A stretch of 41,183 nucleotides of DNA from Chryseobacterium sp. MYb7 (GTDB lineage Bacteria > Bacteroidota > Bacteroidia > Flavobacteriales > Weeksellaceae), in NCBI RefSeq assembly GCF_002979455.1, contig NZ_PCOU01000038.1, forward strand, positions 1 through 41,183. The letters run 5' to 3'. Below the pieces are notes generated by a model. It ran no database searches, was not told where the DNA came from, and was given only the letters and a program-made list of their open reading frames with translations. A program made the position numbers and the translations under genes. Shown one piece after another: positions 24,099 through 31,426 of this stretch (position 1 is the stretch's first letter; each line of letters begins with the position of its first letter).

Positions 24099-24779
24099 CT
24101 AAAAAATAAAATCCTCCTTCAACCCGGAAACTTTAAACTTATGTTCCCCGATTTTGAAATCATCCATTCTGATGAGGTTCTGAAGTTTGTGAGTAAACTC
24201 CTTGTGGAAATCCTGAGGTATTTTCGCATCATCATCACAGGATGAATATTCCCTGTCAATAATTACTTTTCCGGTAGAAAAATTGATTTCATTCGTAAAA
24301 CTGAAATCACAGGTGTCTTCAAAATGATCAAGTGATCCTATCAGATAGAAATCTCCGTTTTGAAACCTGAAAGTATGTTTGTATTGCTGAGTATGCCTGG
24401 AATTGGTGAAAAAAGATTGCCTGATTTGAAGGCTGTTATTTTTTATGTTAATTTCAAGCGTATTATCTGAAGGGTAAAATCCGGTTCCACTTGAAAAAAG
24501 AATAGAAGAATTCTTTTTCCAGACTTTGAGTCCGTCATTTTCGTTTTTTAGAATATAGAAAACTCTCTTGTAATCTGTGGTGCCTTCCAGATTTCGGTCG
24601 TCTGATGCTTTTATATTGGTATCAAAGACTAATATCATTTCATCTGTTCCATCTTTGTCAAGATCACCTGTGGCTTCTGCAATCTGGGTGTATCCTTTCG
24701 GAACCGAAAAGTTTTTCAGAGTCTGAGCAGATAAAATCGAAACAGATAAAACAGCCAAAAAGGAAAAGAAAGTTTTCAT
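24099..24779 (-). CDS. Secreted protein of unknown function with one FG-GAP/VCBS-like calcium motif
   Basis: A 226-residue protein with a clear Sec signal peptide (MKTFFSFLAVLSVSILSAQ). Residues 37-50 (ATGDLDKDGTDEMI) match the Asp-rich loop D-x-D-x-D-G of FG-GAP/VCBS or dockerin-like calcium sites. The rest is predicted beta-rich with no catalytic motif. Two cysteines in EDTCDFSF and YSSCDDDAK may form a disulphide. Similar proteins are common and uncharacterised in Flavobacteriia. It stands alone on the minus strand, with repeat DNA on both sides. The function is unknown. Confidence 0.75.
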   Translation of the reverse strand: MKTFFSFLAVLSVSILSAQTLKNFSVPKGYTQIAEATGDLDKDGTDEMILVFDTNIKASDDRNLEGTTDYKRVFYILKNENDGLKVWKKNSSILFSSGTGFYPSDNTLEINIKNNSLQIRQSFFTNSRHTQQYKHTFRFQNGDFYLIGSLDHFEDTCDFSFTNEINFSTGKVIIDREYSSCDDDAKIPQDFHKEFTHKLQNLIRMDDFKIGEHKFKVSGLKEDFIF

Positions 24780-24814
24780 TATTATTATATTTAACTTGTT
24801 TAAACTTTTGTTTT

Positions 24815-24935
24815 TGAAACATTAAGATTATGTTAAGTTGTTAAGACTATTAAGATGAGCTTCGCTTTAAGCTTAAAAATCAGAATGATTCATCTTAACT
24901 ATACTTTATTTCTTAAATCCTACTTAATGGTTTTA
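24815..24935. repeat. Dispersed intergenic repeat, copy 2 (inverted relative to copy 1)
   Basis: The segment from TTAAGTTGTTAAGACTATTA (24833) through AGATGAGCTTCGCTTTAAGC is the reverse complement of 14891-14930 with few changes. Its right end CTTAATGGTTTT (about 24922-24933) matches the right end of copy 1. It lies between the FG-GAP-like gene and the aroA terminator. Confidence 0.6.
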
Positions 24936-24970
24936 GCATATATTCAACATTGTTTAAACAGCTTTATTGT

Positions 24971-25016
24971 AAAAATGTGGTAATCCGAAATAAAAAACAT
25001 TTTCAAATTACCACAC
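24971..25016 (-). terminator. Terminator of aroA
   Basis: Arms TGTGGTAAT (24976-24984) and ATTACCACA (25007-25015) form a perfect 9-bp stem with a long loop. On the minus strand it is followed by TTTTT (A5 at 24971-24975). It lies 16 bp beyond the aroA stop. Confidence 0.7.
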
Positions 25017-25031
25017 TTTTATATTGTTAAA

Positions 25032-26255
25032 TTAATGAGTCAGTATACTTTCAAGATCTTTCCAGAACATCGGATAAGACTTTTCTACTACATCTTCATC
25101 TTCAATATTCAGTTCTTTAATCAGGCAGAACGGAGCAAAACTCATCGCCATTCTGTGATCCTGATAGGTTTTGATTGAAATATCATCTTGTGGTTCTCCG
25201 AAACTAATGGATTGAATGGTTAAATCCGTGATTTCTGTTTCAGTACCCAGTTTTTTAAGCTCATTATATAAAGCAAGAAGCCTGTCGGTTTCCTTTACTC
25301 TTAATGTTCCCAATCCGGAAATCTCAAAAGGAATTTTTAAAGCAGCAGCTGTTACACATAGAGTTTGTGCAATATCCGGACAGTTGTTCATATCCAGGAT
25401 AATCTTTTCTGGGAAAGAAAAATCTGACTGAGGTTCCAGGGTGAGTTGATGCTTATCTTCTGAGAATGTAGTTTTAATCCCGAAGAACTTCTCGTAGATG
25501 TCAGCAATTGCAGAATCTCCTTGTGTGGATTCTTTGTAAAAACTTTTCAGGTGAATGGTCTTTCTTCCCAATGCACAGATAGAGTAGAAGTAAGAAGCCG
25601 AGCTCCAGTCGCTTTCCACTTCATAGTGAACTGCTTCGGTATTATTGTCAGGAGTGAAAGGTTCTACTTTGATGGTGTTTCCTTCAAAGCTGCTTTGAAT
25701 GCCAAATCTGGTCAGAATATCAAGGGTCATTTCAATATATGATCTTGAAGTAACATCGCCCACAAGATTAATGACCAAACCATTTTCTAGCTTTCCTGCA
25801 ATAAGAAGGAGTGATGTGATAAACTGGCTTGAAATATTAGCCGGGACATTCACAGAAGTCTGAGTGATCTTTCTTCCGATAATTTTTAAAGGAGGAAATC
25901 CTTCATTTTCCATATATTCAATTTCTACTCCAAGATCTCTCAAAGCAGTTACCAGATTTTTGATGGGTCTTTCTTTCATTCTTCCGGAACCGGTAAGAAC
26001 GGTTGTCTTTCCTTCCTGAATAGAATAATAAGAAGTAAGAAAACGCATTGCCGTTCCTGCATGATGAATGTCTACCACGTCTGTATCTTCGGATAATGCT
26101 TTTTTCAGCAACTGAGTATCCTGAGAATTGGATAGATTTCCGATTTTTATATTGCTAAACAGACTTTCCAGAATCAATAAACGATTCGAAATACTTTTCG
26201 AACCGCTGATCTGTACTGTTTTATCATCTAATAATTTTGATTTTTCTAGCTTCAT
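25032..26255 (-). CDS. aroA: 3-phosphoshikimate 1-carboxyvinyltransferase (EPSP synthase)
   Basis: This 407-residue cytosolic enzyme catalyses shikimate-3-phosphate + PEP to EPSP, the sixth step of the shikimate pathway. Family motifs: GSKSISNRLLIL (18-29, substrate-binding Lys/Ser/Arg), HAGTAMRFL (65-73), GSGRMKERPI (89-98), NVPANISSQFITSLLL, EVESDWSSASYF, MNNCPDIAQTL, LGTLRVKETDRL and YQDHRMAMSFAP. The length is slightly below the usual 420-440 but typical of Bacteroidota. It is the third gene of a minus-strand group (lipoprotein, MazG-like, aroA), separated from the MazG-like gene by 70 bp holding an inverted repeat. Confidence 0.96.
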   Translation of the reverse strand: MKLEKSKLLDDKTVQISGSKSISNRLLILESLFSNIKIGNLSNSQDTQLLKKALSEDTDVVDIHHAGTAMRFLTSYYSIQEGKTTVLTGSGRMKERPIKNLVTALRDLGVEIEYMENEGFPPLKIIGRKITQTSVNVPANISSQFITSLLLIAGKLENGLVINLVGDVTSRSYIEMTLDILTRFGIQSSFEGNTIKVEPFTPDNNTEAVHYEVESDWSSASYFYSICALGRKTIHLKSFYKESTQGDSAIADIYEKFFGIKTTFSEDKHQLTLEPQSDFSFPEKIILDMNNCPDIAQTLCVTAAALKIPFEISGLGTLRVKETDRLLALYNELKKLGTETEITDLTIQSISFGEPQDDISIKTYQDHRMAMSFAPFCLIKELNIEDEDVVEKSYPMFWKDLESILTH

Positions 26256-26277
26256 TATAATCTACATTATCTTTAAA

Positions 26278-26324
26278 AATGATGAGTTATAAATTCATGC
26301 ATCATTCATAACTCATCATTTATC
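26278..26324. repeat. Perfect 13-bp inverted repeat between the MazG-like gene and aroA
   Basis: AATGATGAGTTAT and ATAACTCATCATT are perfect inverted arms around a loop of about 17 nt that itself contains ATGCAT. There is no strong T-run on the minus strand, so a repetitive extragenic palindrome or mRNA-stability element fits better than a terminator. Confidence 0.6.
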
Positions 26325-26325
26325 A

Positions 26326-26652
26326 TTATTTCAATTTTTCGTTATTCTGATGGCGGTCTTTATCGCGGTCAGTTTTTATTTTCATTTTTCTGTCGAAGGC
26401 ATCCTGCAGATTCACTCCGGTCTGATTGGCCAGACACAACGTTACAAAAAGCACATCTGCAAGCTCTTCACCAAGATCTTTAGTCTTGTCGCTTTCTTTT
26501 TCGCTTTGTTCACCATATCTTCTGGCAATGATTCTGGCAACTTCACCTACTTCTTCTGTCAGCATCGCCATATTGGTCAATTCATTAAAGTATCTTACCC
26601 CAATGGTTTTGATCCATTCATCTACCTGCTGTTGTAACTGCGTAATCTCCAT
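26326..26652 (-). CDS. MazG-like nucleotide pyrophosphohydrolase
   Basis: A 108-residue all-alpha protein of the MazG/RS21-C6-like superfamily, which hydrolyses (d)NTPs to monophosphate + PPi, often as house-cleaning. The magnesium-binding pattern is present: MLTEEVGEVARIIAR (EE..E) followed by DLGEELADVLFVTLCLANQ (E..D), and a Lys/Arg-rich tail. It is a single short domain, as in the MazG-like group of Bacteroidota. Its start codon overlaps the stop of the upstream lipoprotein gene by one base (TAATG), so translation is probably coupled. Confidence 0.9.
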   Translation of the reverse strand: MEITQLQQQVDEWIKTIGVRYFNELTNMAMLTEEVGEVARIIARRYGEQSEKESDKTKDLGEELADVLFVTLCLANQTGVNLQDAFDRKMKIKTDRDKDRHQNNEKLK

Positions 26653-28061
26653 TATTGATAAGCTCCTAAAGTTGGATTAGTCGTTCTGGATACATTCACA
26701 ATATCGAAAGGCACCGTTGCTGCTACAGCTGTATTTCCTTTTCCTATGGCTGGAGAGGTGGATTTTACTCTTAAATTCATTTTAGCCATAAAATAATTGA
26801 CAAACTGAGGATCAGTATTTTTAGTGGTTTGTACTACACGCGGATTGTTATCAAAAGTGAAACCTGCTCCCGTTGCACTGGTATATTTGATTAATGAATT
26901 TTGAAGTAAGAATTCAAACTGCTGTCCCGGAGTCTGTTCAAAATGCACAGCATCATCCCTGTCAGAATATACAATACTGTTTTTGATATCAAGAAGTTGT
27001 AGAGCTCCTTGTTGGGTTTGCCCGGCATCGTTTTTCCATTCATTGGCTGCAAAAATTCCGGTTCTGTCGAAAGAACTCATGGTCTTAGAATAATTCGCAA
27101 TAGTAGCATGGGTATAACTGTGTTTTCCACCAAGGAAGATTCCGATACATGATAAACCACAATTGTTCATCACAAGGTTATTGGCATTCACGGTAGAACC
27201 TACTGCATAAATTCCATATTCAAAGAAAGTATGGATGAAAGAATTAGTAATAGTAGCATTGGTTTGTCTCATATCAAGACCCCTTGTTCCTCCGAAAAGT
27301 CTGGCATGATTCATATTAAGAGTAGAATTGGCTTCCATTCTGATTGAATTCCAGTTTTTAGGAATCGTATCATAATAAGGATCATTTCTATCACCACGAA
27401 GAATAACCTGATCAGTCTGAGTTCCATTAATATTTAAAACAGCACCTGAAGAAACTTTCATTCCGCTGTTTTTGTGGAAGTAGACTTTAGTTCCGGCGTT
27501 GATATCAAGAGTAACACTTGGATTGATAGTAAGATTTCCGTAGATGATCTTTGCTTTATTGTTATTCCATGTGGTGGAACTGGTAATTACATTTGGATTG
27601 CCAGGTGTCTGGATAAAAAACTCAGCATCCTGAACCACGGAGAATAATGTCACGTGTTGTTGCCCGCCAGGACTGGTGAAAAGTACCTTGTCTTCAGCAA
27701 TAGCTTCAGGTCCGGTAGCTTGAGGAGCAATTTCAACAAATATATAAAGACTGTCTTTCTTTCTTAAAGGAACGTTTTGAAAATCATATCCTGGTTTTCC
27801 ATCCACATTGATTCTATATAATGATGCGGCACCCTTTTCAAGATTTACTCTTGGGATCATGATATCTTTGTCTTCATTATTATATACCTTTACAACATAA
27901 GTTTCTGAACGCACCTGATGATATACCGTATCACAGAAGACCGTATCTCTTGAAAAACGTAATTGCTGTGTAGGGCTATCAAACGTTATATCATCTTTAT
28001 TACATGATACTGCTACAAGTAACATCCAGAAGGAAAAAGCCAGTAATAATTTGAATTTCAT
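26652..28061 (-). CDS. Outer-membrane-type lipoprotein with a predicted right-handed parallel beta-helix
   Basis: A 469-residue protein. The signal peptide ends at lipobox LVAVSC (Cys20). Residues about 30-170 look like a beta-sandwich (VCDTVYHQVRSETYVVKVYNNEDKDI). About 175-400 contain repeated short strands with Asn/Gly turns (IIYGNLTINPSVTLDINAGTKVYFH, GAVLNINGTQTDQVILRG, NSTLNMNHARLFG), typical of pectate-lyase/right-handed beta-helix proteins. The C-terminus resembles the PKD/choice-of-anchor Bacteroidota lipoproteins ending STSPAIGKGN...LGAYQ. No catalytic residues can be assigned. It is first in the unit with MazG-like and aroA. A -7-like TAAATTTG lies upstream on the minus strand (28086-28093). 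Confidence 0.8.
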   Translation of the reverse strand: MKFKLLLAFSFWMLLVAVSCNKDDITFDSPTQQLRFSRDTVFCDTVYHQVRSETYVVKVYNNEDKDIMIPRVNLEKGAASLYRINVDGKPGYDFQNVPLRKKDSLYIFVEIAPQATGPEAIAEDKVLFTSPGGQQHVTLFSVVQDAEFFIQTPGNPNVITSSTTWNNNKAKIIYGNLTINPSVTLDINAGTKVYFHKNSGMKVSSGAVLNINGTQTDQVILRGDRNDPYYDTIPKNWNSIRMEANSTLNMNHARLFGGTRGLDMRQTNATITNSFIHTFFEYGIYAVGSTVNANNLVMNNCGLSCIGIFLGGKHSYTHATIANYSKTMSSFDRTGIFAANEWKNDAGQTQQGALQLLDIKNSIVYSDRDDAVHFEQTPGQQFEFLLQNSLIKYTSATGAGFTFDNNPRVVQTTKNTDPQFVNYFMAKMNLRVKSTSPAIGKGNTAVAATVPFDIVNVSRTTNPTLGAYQ

Positions 28062-28142
28062 TGAAATTAAAGTTTAAGTAAGTTCCAAATTTAACGAAAA
28101 TACTTTGAATTTCTTATCAATAAAAAAATATTGAATCGAGTA

Positions 28143-28173
28143 TTTGGAATTTAGAAAAAATGTTGTATTTTTG
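28143..28173 (+). promoter_or_regulatory. Canonical Bacteroidota promoter of the L31 gene
   Basis: TTTG (28143-28146), 19 bp, TATTTTTG (28166-28173). This matches the -33/-7 consensus TTTG-N19-TAnnTTTG and gives a leader of about 65 nt before the start codon. It serves here as an internal reference for what an unregulated promoter looks like. Confidence 0.75.
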
Positions 28174-28245
28174 CAACCTAAAATTTAGCAGAGAAATATC
28201 CATTACTATTTCGAAAGCAAACTTAATTTTTTTAAAAATAGTATT

Positions 28246-28497
28246 ATGAAAAACGGAATCCACCCAGAAAATTATAGACTTGTTGTTTTCAAAGATATGA
28301 GTAACGACGAGGTGTTTCTTTGCAAGTCTACTGCAGAAACAAAAGACACTATCGAGTATGAAGGACAAGAGTATCCTCTAATCAAAATGGAAATCTCTTC
28401 AACTTCTCACCCTTTCTACACTGGTAAAGTAAAATTAGTTGACACTGCAGGTAGAGTTGATAAGTTCATGAACAAATACAAAAAATTCGCTAAGTAA
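28246..28497 (+). CDS. rpmE2: 50S ribosomal protein bL31 type B
   Basis: This 83-residue protein matches the zinc-free (C-) form of L31: MKNGIHPENYRLVVFKDMSN, then STAET, EGQEYPLIKMEISSTSHPFYTGKVKLVDTAGRVDKF. The CxxC zinc-ligand pairs of the C+ form are absent, with a single Cys in VFLCKS. Type B L31 is often the form used under zinc limitation, but in many Bacteroidota it is the only copy, so zinc regulation should not be assumed. It is a stand-alone unit with its own promoter and terminator. Confidence 0.97.
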   Translation: MKNGIHPENYRLVVFKDMSNDEVFLCKSTAETKDTIEYEGQEYPLIKMEISSTSHPFYTGKVKLVDTAGRVDKFMNKYKKFAK

Positions 28498-28518
28498 TTT
28501 TTGTATAATTAAAATAGT

Positions 28519-28549
28519 AAAGTCTTCCAGTTTTTGGGAGACTTTTTTT
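28519..28549 (+). terminator. Terminator of the L31 gene
   Basis: Arms AAAGTCTTCC (28519-28528) and GGGAGACTTT (28536-28545) form a 10-bp stem with one G-U pair, followed by a T-run. Confidence 0.8.
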
Positions 28550-28593
28550 ATTGTAAATTTGTTAATCTTAAACTTTAAACCAAAAACTGAACG

Positions 28594-29754
28594 ATGCAAT
28601 TAGTATTTTCAGATGCACAATATTGGGAAGACTTTCTTCCACTTACCTTTACACGCCCGGTTGCTGCGATGCGATGCGGAATTCTTACATTCTCTGAAAG
28701 ATGGCAGAAAATCCTTGAAAACACTGAGGTTTCATATTTCACAGAAATGTATCTTCAGGATAAATTTAAAAGCCCGGAGGAAAAAGAAAGTCTCTTTTTA
28801 GTTCCAAACTTCCTTCCTACAGAAACTGTAATTCAACAGATTAAAGATCTTAAGCAAGGAGAAGCTTTGGTTTATGAAGACGAATTGATAGCAGCTAAAA
28901 TCAATATGAAAGGTTTTTCTCTCAATCAGATTGAAAAAATGACCGATATTAAAGAAGATCTTATTTTCTTCAAAAGACCAAAAGATCTGTTTTCTTATAA
29001 CCATCACGCGATTGATTTCGATTTTGAATTGCTTACCAAAGGAAGAACTTCGCAGGAACTATCTTCCACAAACGGTTTTTTAGGAGATAAAAAAGATTTG
29101 TTCATCGAAGAAGGTGCTGAAATTGAATTTTCTACTCTGAATACTAAAACCGGGAAAATTTATATCGGTAAAAATGCTGAAATAATGGAAGGCTGCCATC
29201 TTCGCGGACCCATCACATTAGGAGAAGCTTCCAAATTTAATCTTGGTGCTAAAATTTATGGAGCTACCACTATCGGACCTCACTGTAAAGTAGGTGGAGA
29301 AGTGAATAATATTATTATTTTTGGCTACACGAGTAAAGGGCATGATGGTTTCATTGGAAACTCAGTCATAGGAGAATGGTGCAACTTTGGTGCAGATACC
29401 AATTCTTCCAATATGAAGAACAATTATGGAAATGTAAAGCTGTGGAATTACAGAACAAAAGCATTTGAAGATACAGGCTTACAGTTTGCCGGTTTGATCA
29501 TGGGAGATCATTCCAAAGCAGCAATCAATACCCAGTTTAATACAGGAACGGTAGTTGGAGTTGCTTCCAATATTTTCAAACCAGGTTTTCCTCCTAACCT
29601 TATAGAGAGCTTTTCATGGGGCGGATTGAAAGATGATGAAAGATTCAAGCTTGATAAAGTATATGAAGTAGCAGAAAAAGCCATGGCGAGAAGAAAAGTA
29701 GCTTTAACGGAAGAAGATAAAGCGATTATAAAACATATTTTTGATACGTATTAA
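28594..29754 (+). CDS. GlmU-family sugar nucleotidyltransferase/hexapeptide acyltransferase-like protein
   Basis: This 386-residue protein is the Bacteroidota-type GlmU-like protein. The N-terminal about 190 residues form a degenerate nucleotidyltransferase-like fold (MQLVFSDAQYWEDFLPLTFTRPVAAMRCGILTFSERW). The C-terminal half is a left-handed beta-helix with hexapeptide repeats (IYIGKNAEIMEGCHLRGPITLGEASKFNLGAKIYGATTIGPHCKVGGEVNNIIIFGYTSKGHDGFIGNSVIGEWCNFGAD). These proteins are annotated as putative sugar-nucleotide enzymes near cell-envelope synthesis, but the classic GxGTRM nucleotide-binding loop is not visible. Whether it has uridylyl- or acetyltransferase activity is unknown. It lies downstream of L31 after a terminator, convergent with the next gene. 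Confidence 0.85.
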   Translation: MQLVFSDAQYWEDFLPLTFTRPVAAMRCGILTFSERWQKILENTEVSYFTEMYLQDKFKSPEEKESLFLVPNFLPTETVIQQIKDLKQGEALVYEDELIAAKINMKGFSLNQIEKMTDIKEDLIFFKRPKDLFSYNHHAIDFDFELLTKGRTSQELSSTNGFLGDKKDLFIEEGAEIEFSTLNTKTGKIYIGKNAEIMEGCHLRGPITLGEASKFNLGAKIYGATTIGPHCKVGGEVNNIIIFGYTSKGHDGFIGNSVIGEWCNFGADTNSSNMKNNYGNVKLWNYRTKAFEDTGLQFAGLIMGDHSKAAINTQFNTGTVVGVASNIFKPGFPPNLIESFSWGGLKDDERFKLDKVYEVAEKAMARRKVALTEEDKAIIKHIFDTY

Positions 29755-29760
29755 TAAGAG

Positions 29761-29787
29761 AAACCTCAGAAATTTTCTGAGGTTTTT
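29761..29787. terminator. Bidirectional terminator between convergent genes
   Basis: Arms AAACCTCAGAA and TTCTGAGGTTT (29761-29785) form a perfect stem with flanking A- and T-runs. It serves the GlmU-like gene (+) and the minus-strand gene, whose stop codon (29786-29788) lies in the T-run. Confidence 0.85.
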
Positions 29788-30607
29788 ATTTTGAATATAA
29801 TAAGTATAAAGTGTCTACAAAGTTATCTTGCGAAATAATATCAGCTTCTTTTCCTTCAAAAGAAAAATAGTGGTATTGAGGATTCTCCTTTCTTAATTTT
29901 TCAAATTTTTCTTTGCTAATATTTCTTCCATCGAAATAGTAATAATTTGGAGGTGGATTTTCGATAATGACCACCGCTCCAATTACAAATTCTTTATAGC
30001 CAATTTGAAATTTCCTATTTTCAATTTTCTCTTTTCTTGAGAAGATTATGGTTTGATTTCCATAATTATAACTGCTTACTGTATCTTTTCCCTTATGTTC
30101 TTTTAGTTTTTCTTCATTTAATTGATCAAAACTAAAATATAAAACATTTTCTTCTTCAATAAGATCGTTGGGAATATCAAGAGAGAAATAACCATTTTGA
30201 TTCGTTACAGATTTTATTAACTTATCTTTATTGATAAAGTAAACTTCTGCATTGGGAATTATTTTCTGCGTTTCTTTGAAAATTAATTTTCCCGAAACTT
30301 TTGTAATATCAACTGCTTGTTGTTCAGTAGTAATTTCAGAATTATTTTGAATCTGCGCCTGAATAAAAGTAAGATTGGTAATTAAAATAATTCCTGTTGC
30401 AGCTAAAGATAATGTTCGCCTTGAAATTCTTCCGCAGATTTCTTTGCCATTAGCCGTTTGAAGAATCTCATTAATTTGTGCATCCGTTTTCTCCGTAAAA
30501 TCTACGATACATTTTGAACATTTCTCGCAGAATTTCCCTGAAGGAAAATCCTGCATATTTTCCCAGTTTTCTGGGCAGGGGTTTTGGATTCTAATTTCGT
30601 TTTTCAT
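29786..30607 (-). CDS. Cys-rich N-domain, single TM, periplasmic CarboxypepD_reg-like protein
   Basis: A 273-residue protein. Residues 1-60 are cytoplasmic in appearance and hold a cysteine cluster (C11, C27, C30, C33, C58: PCPENWENM, FCEKCSKCIVDFTEKTD, ICGR) that could bind zinc. Residues about 66-85 are a transmembrane helix (LAATGIILITNLTFIQA) preceded by RISRR. About 100-170 form a carboxypeptidase regulatory-like beta-sandwich (VSGKLIFKETQKIIPNAEVYFINKDKLIKSVTNQNGYFSLDIP). The tail is Tyr-rich. The CSKCxVDFT motif recurs in many Flavobacteriia proteins of unknown role. A link between a cytosolic sensor and an envelope ligand is conceivable but is only inference. It is monocistronic. Confidence 0.8.
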   Translation of the reverse strand: MKNEIRIQNPCPENWENMQDFPSGKFCEKCSKCIVDFTEKTDAQINEILQTANGKEICGRISRRTLSLAATGIILITNLTFIQAQIQNNSEITTEQQAVDITKVSGKLIFKETQKIIPNAEVYFINKDKLIKSVTNQNGYFSLDIPNDLIEEENVLYFSFDQLNEEKLKEHKGKDTVSSYNYGNQTIIFSRKEKIENRKFQIGYKEFVIGAVVIIENPPPNYYYFDGRNISKEKFEKLRKENPQYHYFSFEGKEADIISQDNFVDTLYLLYSK

Positions 30608-30916
30608 AATTTGTGTTGGTAAATGAACCTCCAGCGCTGGAGGTTTTATCTTATTGTTAATACCATTTTCTTTTTTTATTTGATTAAATATATAAAACTT
30701 TTATTACTCTACAAATGTGTGAATAATATTTTGAAATATTACGGTAAGAAATTACTGGTTTCCGTAATGTGCAGTGTTTTTCTAATAAAAAAAGACATAT
30801 AATTTTAGAAATAGTTTCCGGATAAAAATAAAAATTTCAGAATTTTTCAAAGTTTTTTTATTTTTGATGTAATAGATCTGTAACGGCAGCTGTCTTACCT
30901 ATAAGAAACAAAACTC
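30608..30916. other. Divergent intergenic region with a perfect palindrome
   Basis: There is no gene. AACCTCCAGCGCTGGAGGTT (30627-30646) is a perfect 20-bp palindrome 19 bp upstream of the minus-strand start codon. A plus-strand -7 box TATTTTTG (30859-30866) can serve the ECF sigma gene at 30917. CAAATGTG (30712-30719) is a near-match -7 for the minus gene. The rest is AT-rich without visible structure. Confidence 0.55.
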
Positions 30917-31426
30917 ATGACCCAAGAAACTTTCAAGAATACGGTGTTTATTCTCAAAGACGAGATGTATCGTTTTGCGAAGCGGTTTGTCATGAGCAGT
31001 GATGAAGCAGAAGATGTGGTACAGGATCTCATGATGAAGTTTTGGCAGAAGAGGGACGAGCTGGGGCAATTCGGGAATTTTAAATCCTATGCACTGAAGT
31101 CTGTCCGGAACGAATGCCTGAACCGCCTGAAGCATCACGATGTAAAGATCGGCTTTGCGGATATGCAGCTTCATCGCTCGGAGCTTTACAGTATGGAAGT
31201 TGATAACCTTAAGGAACATATTGTAGGATTTATCAATCAGCTCCCCGAAAAACAAAAGATGGTCATCCACTTGAAAGATGTAGAAGAATACGAAGTTTCC
31301 GAAATTTCTGAAATGCTGGAAATGGAGGAAAATGCAGTCAGAGTAAATCTGATGCGTGCGAGACAAAAAGTAAAAGAACAAATCTCACAACTGATGAGCT
31401 ATGAAAAAAGATCAATTACAAGATAA
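30917..31426 (+). CDS. ECF-type RNA polymerase sigma-70 family factor
   Basis: A 169-residue protein. Region 2 is at about 10-75 (MYRFAKRFVMSSDEAEDVVQDLMMKFWQKRDEL, FKSYALKSVRNECLNRLK). Region 4 is at about 108-160 (INQLPEKQKMVIHLKDVEEYEVSEISEMLEMEENAVRVNLMRARQKVKEQI), with the helix-turn-helix that reads the -35. It directs RNA polymerase to its own operon and perhaps other envelope genes. The next gene starts 26 bp before this one ends and encodes a membrane protein with a short cytosolic N-terminus, the usual sigma/anti-sigma arrangement. The inducing signal is unknown. Confidence 0.94.
   Translation: MTQETFKNTVFILKDEMYRFAKRFVMSSDEAEDVVQDLMMKFWQKRDELGQFGNFKSYALKSVRNECLNRLKHHDVKIGFADMQLHRSELYSMEVDNLKEHIVGFINQLPEKQKMVIHLKDVEEYEVSEISEMLEMEENAVRVNLMRARQKVKEQISQLMSYEKRSITR

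Noticed and set aside
30899..31381. 160-residue minus-strand open frame opposite the ECF sigma gene
   Set aside because: Antisense shadow of a gene with clear sigma region 2 and 4 motifs; composition is typical of reverse-frame sequence.
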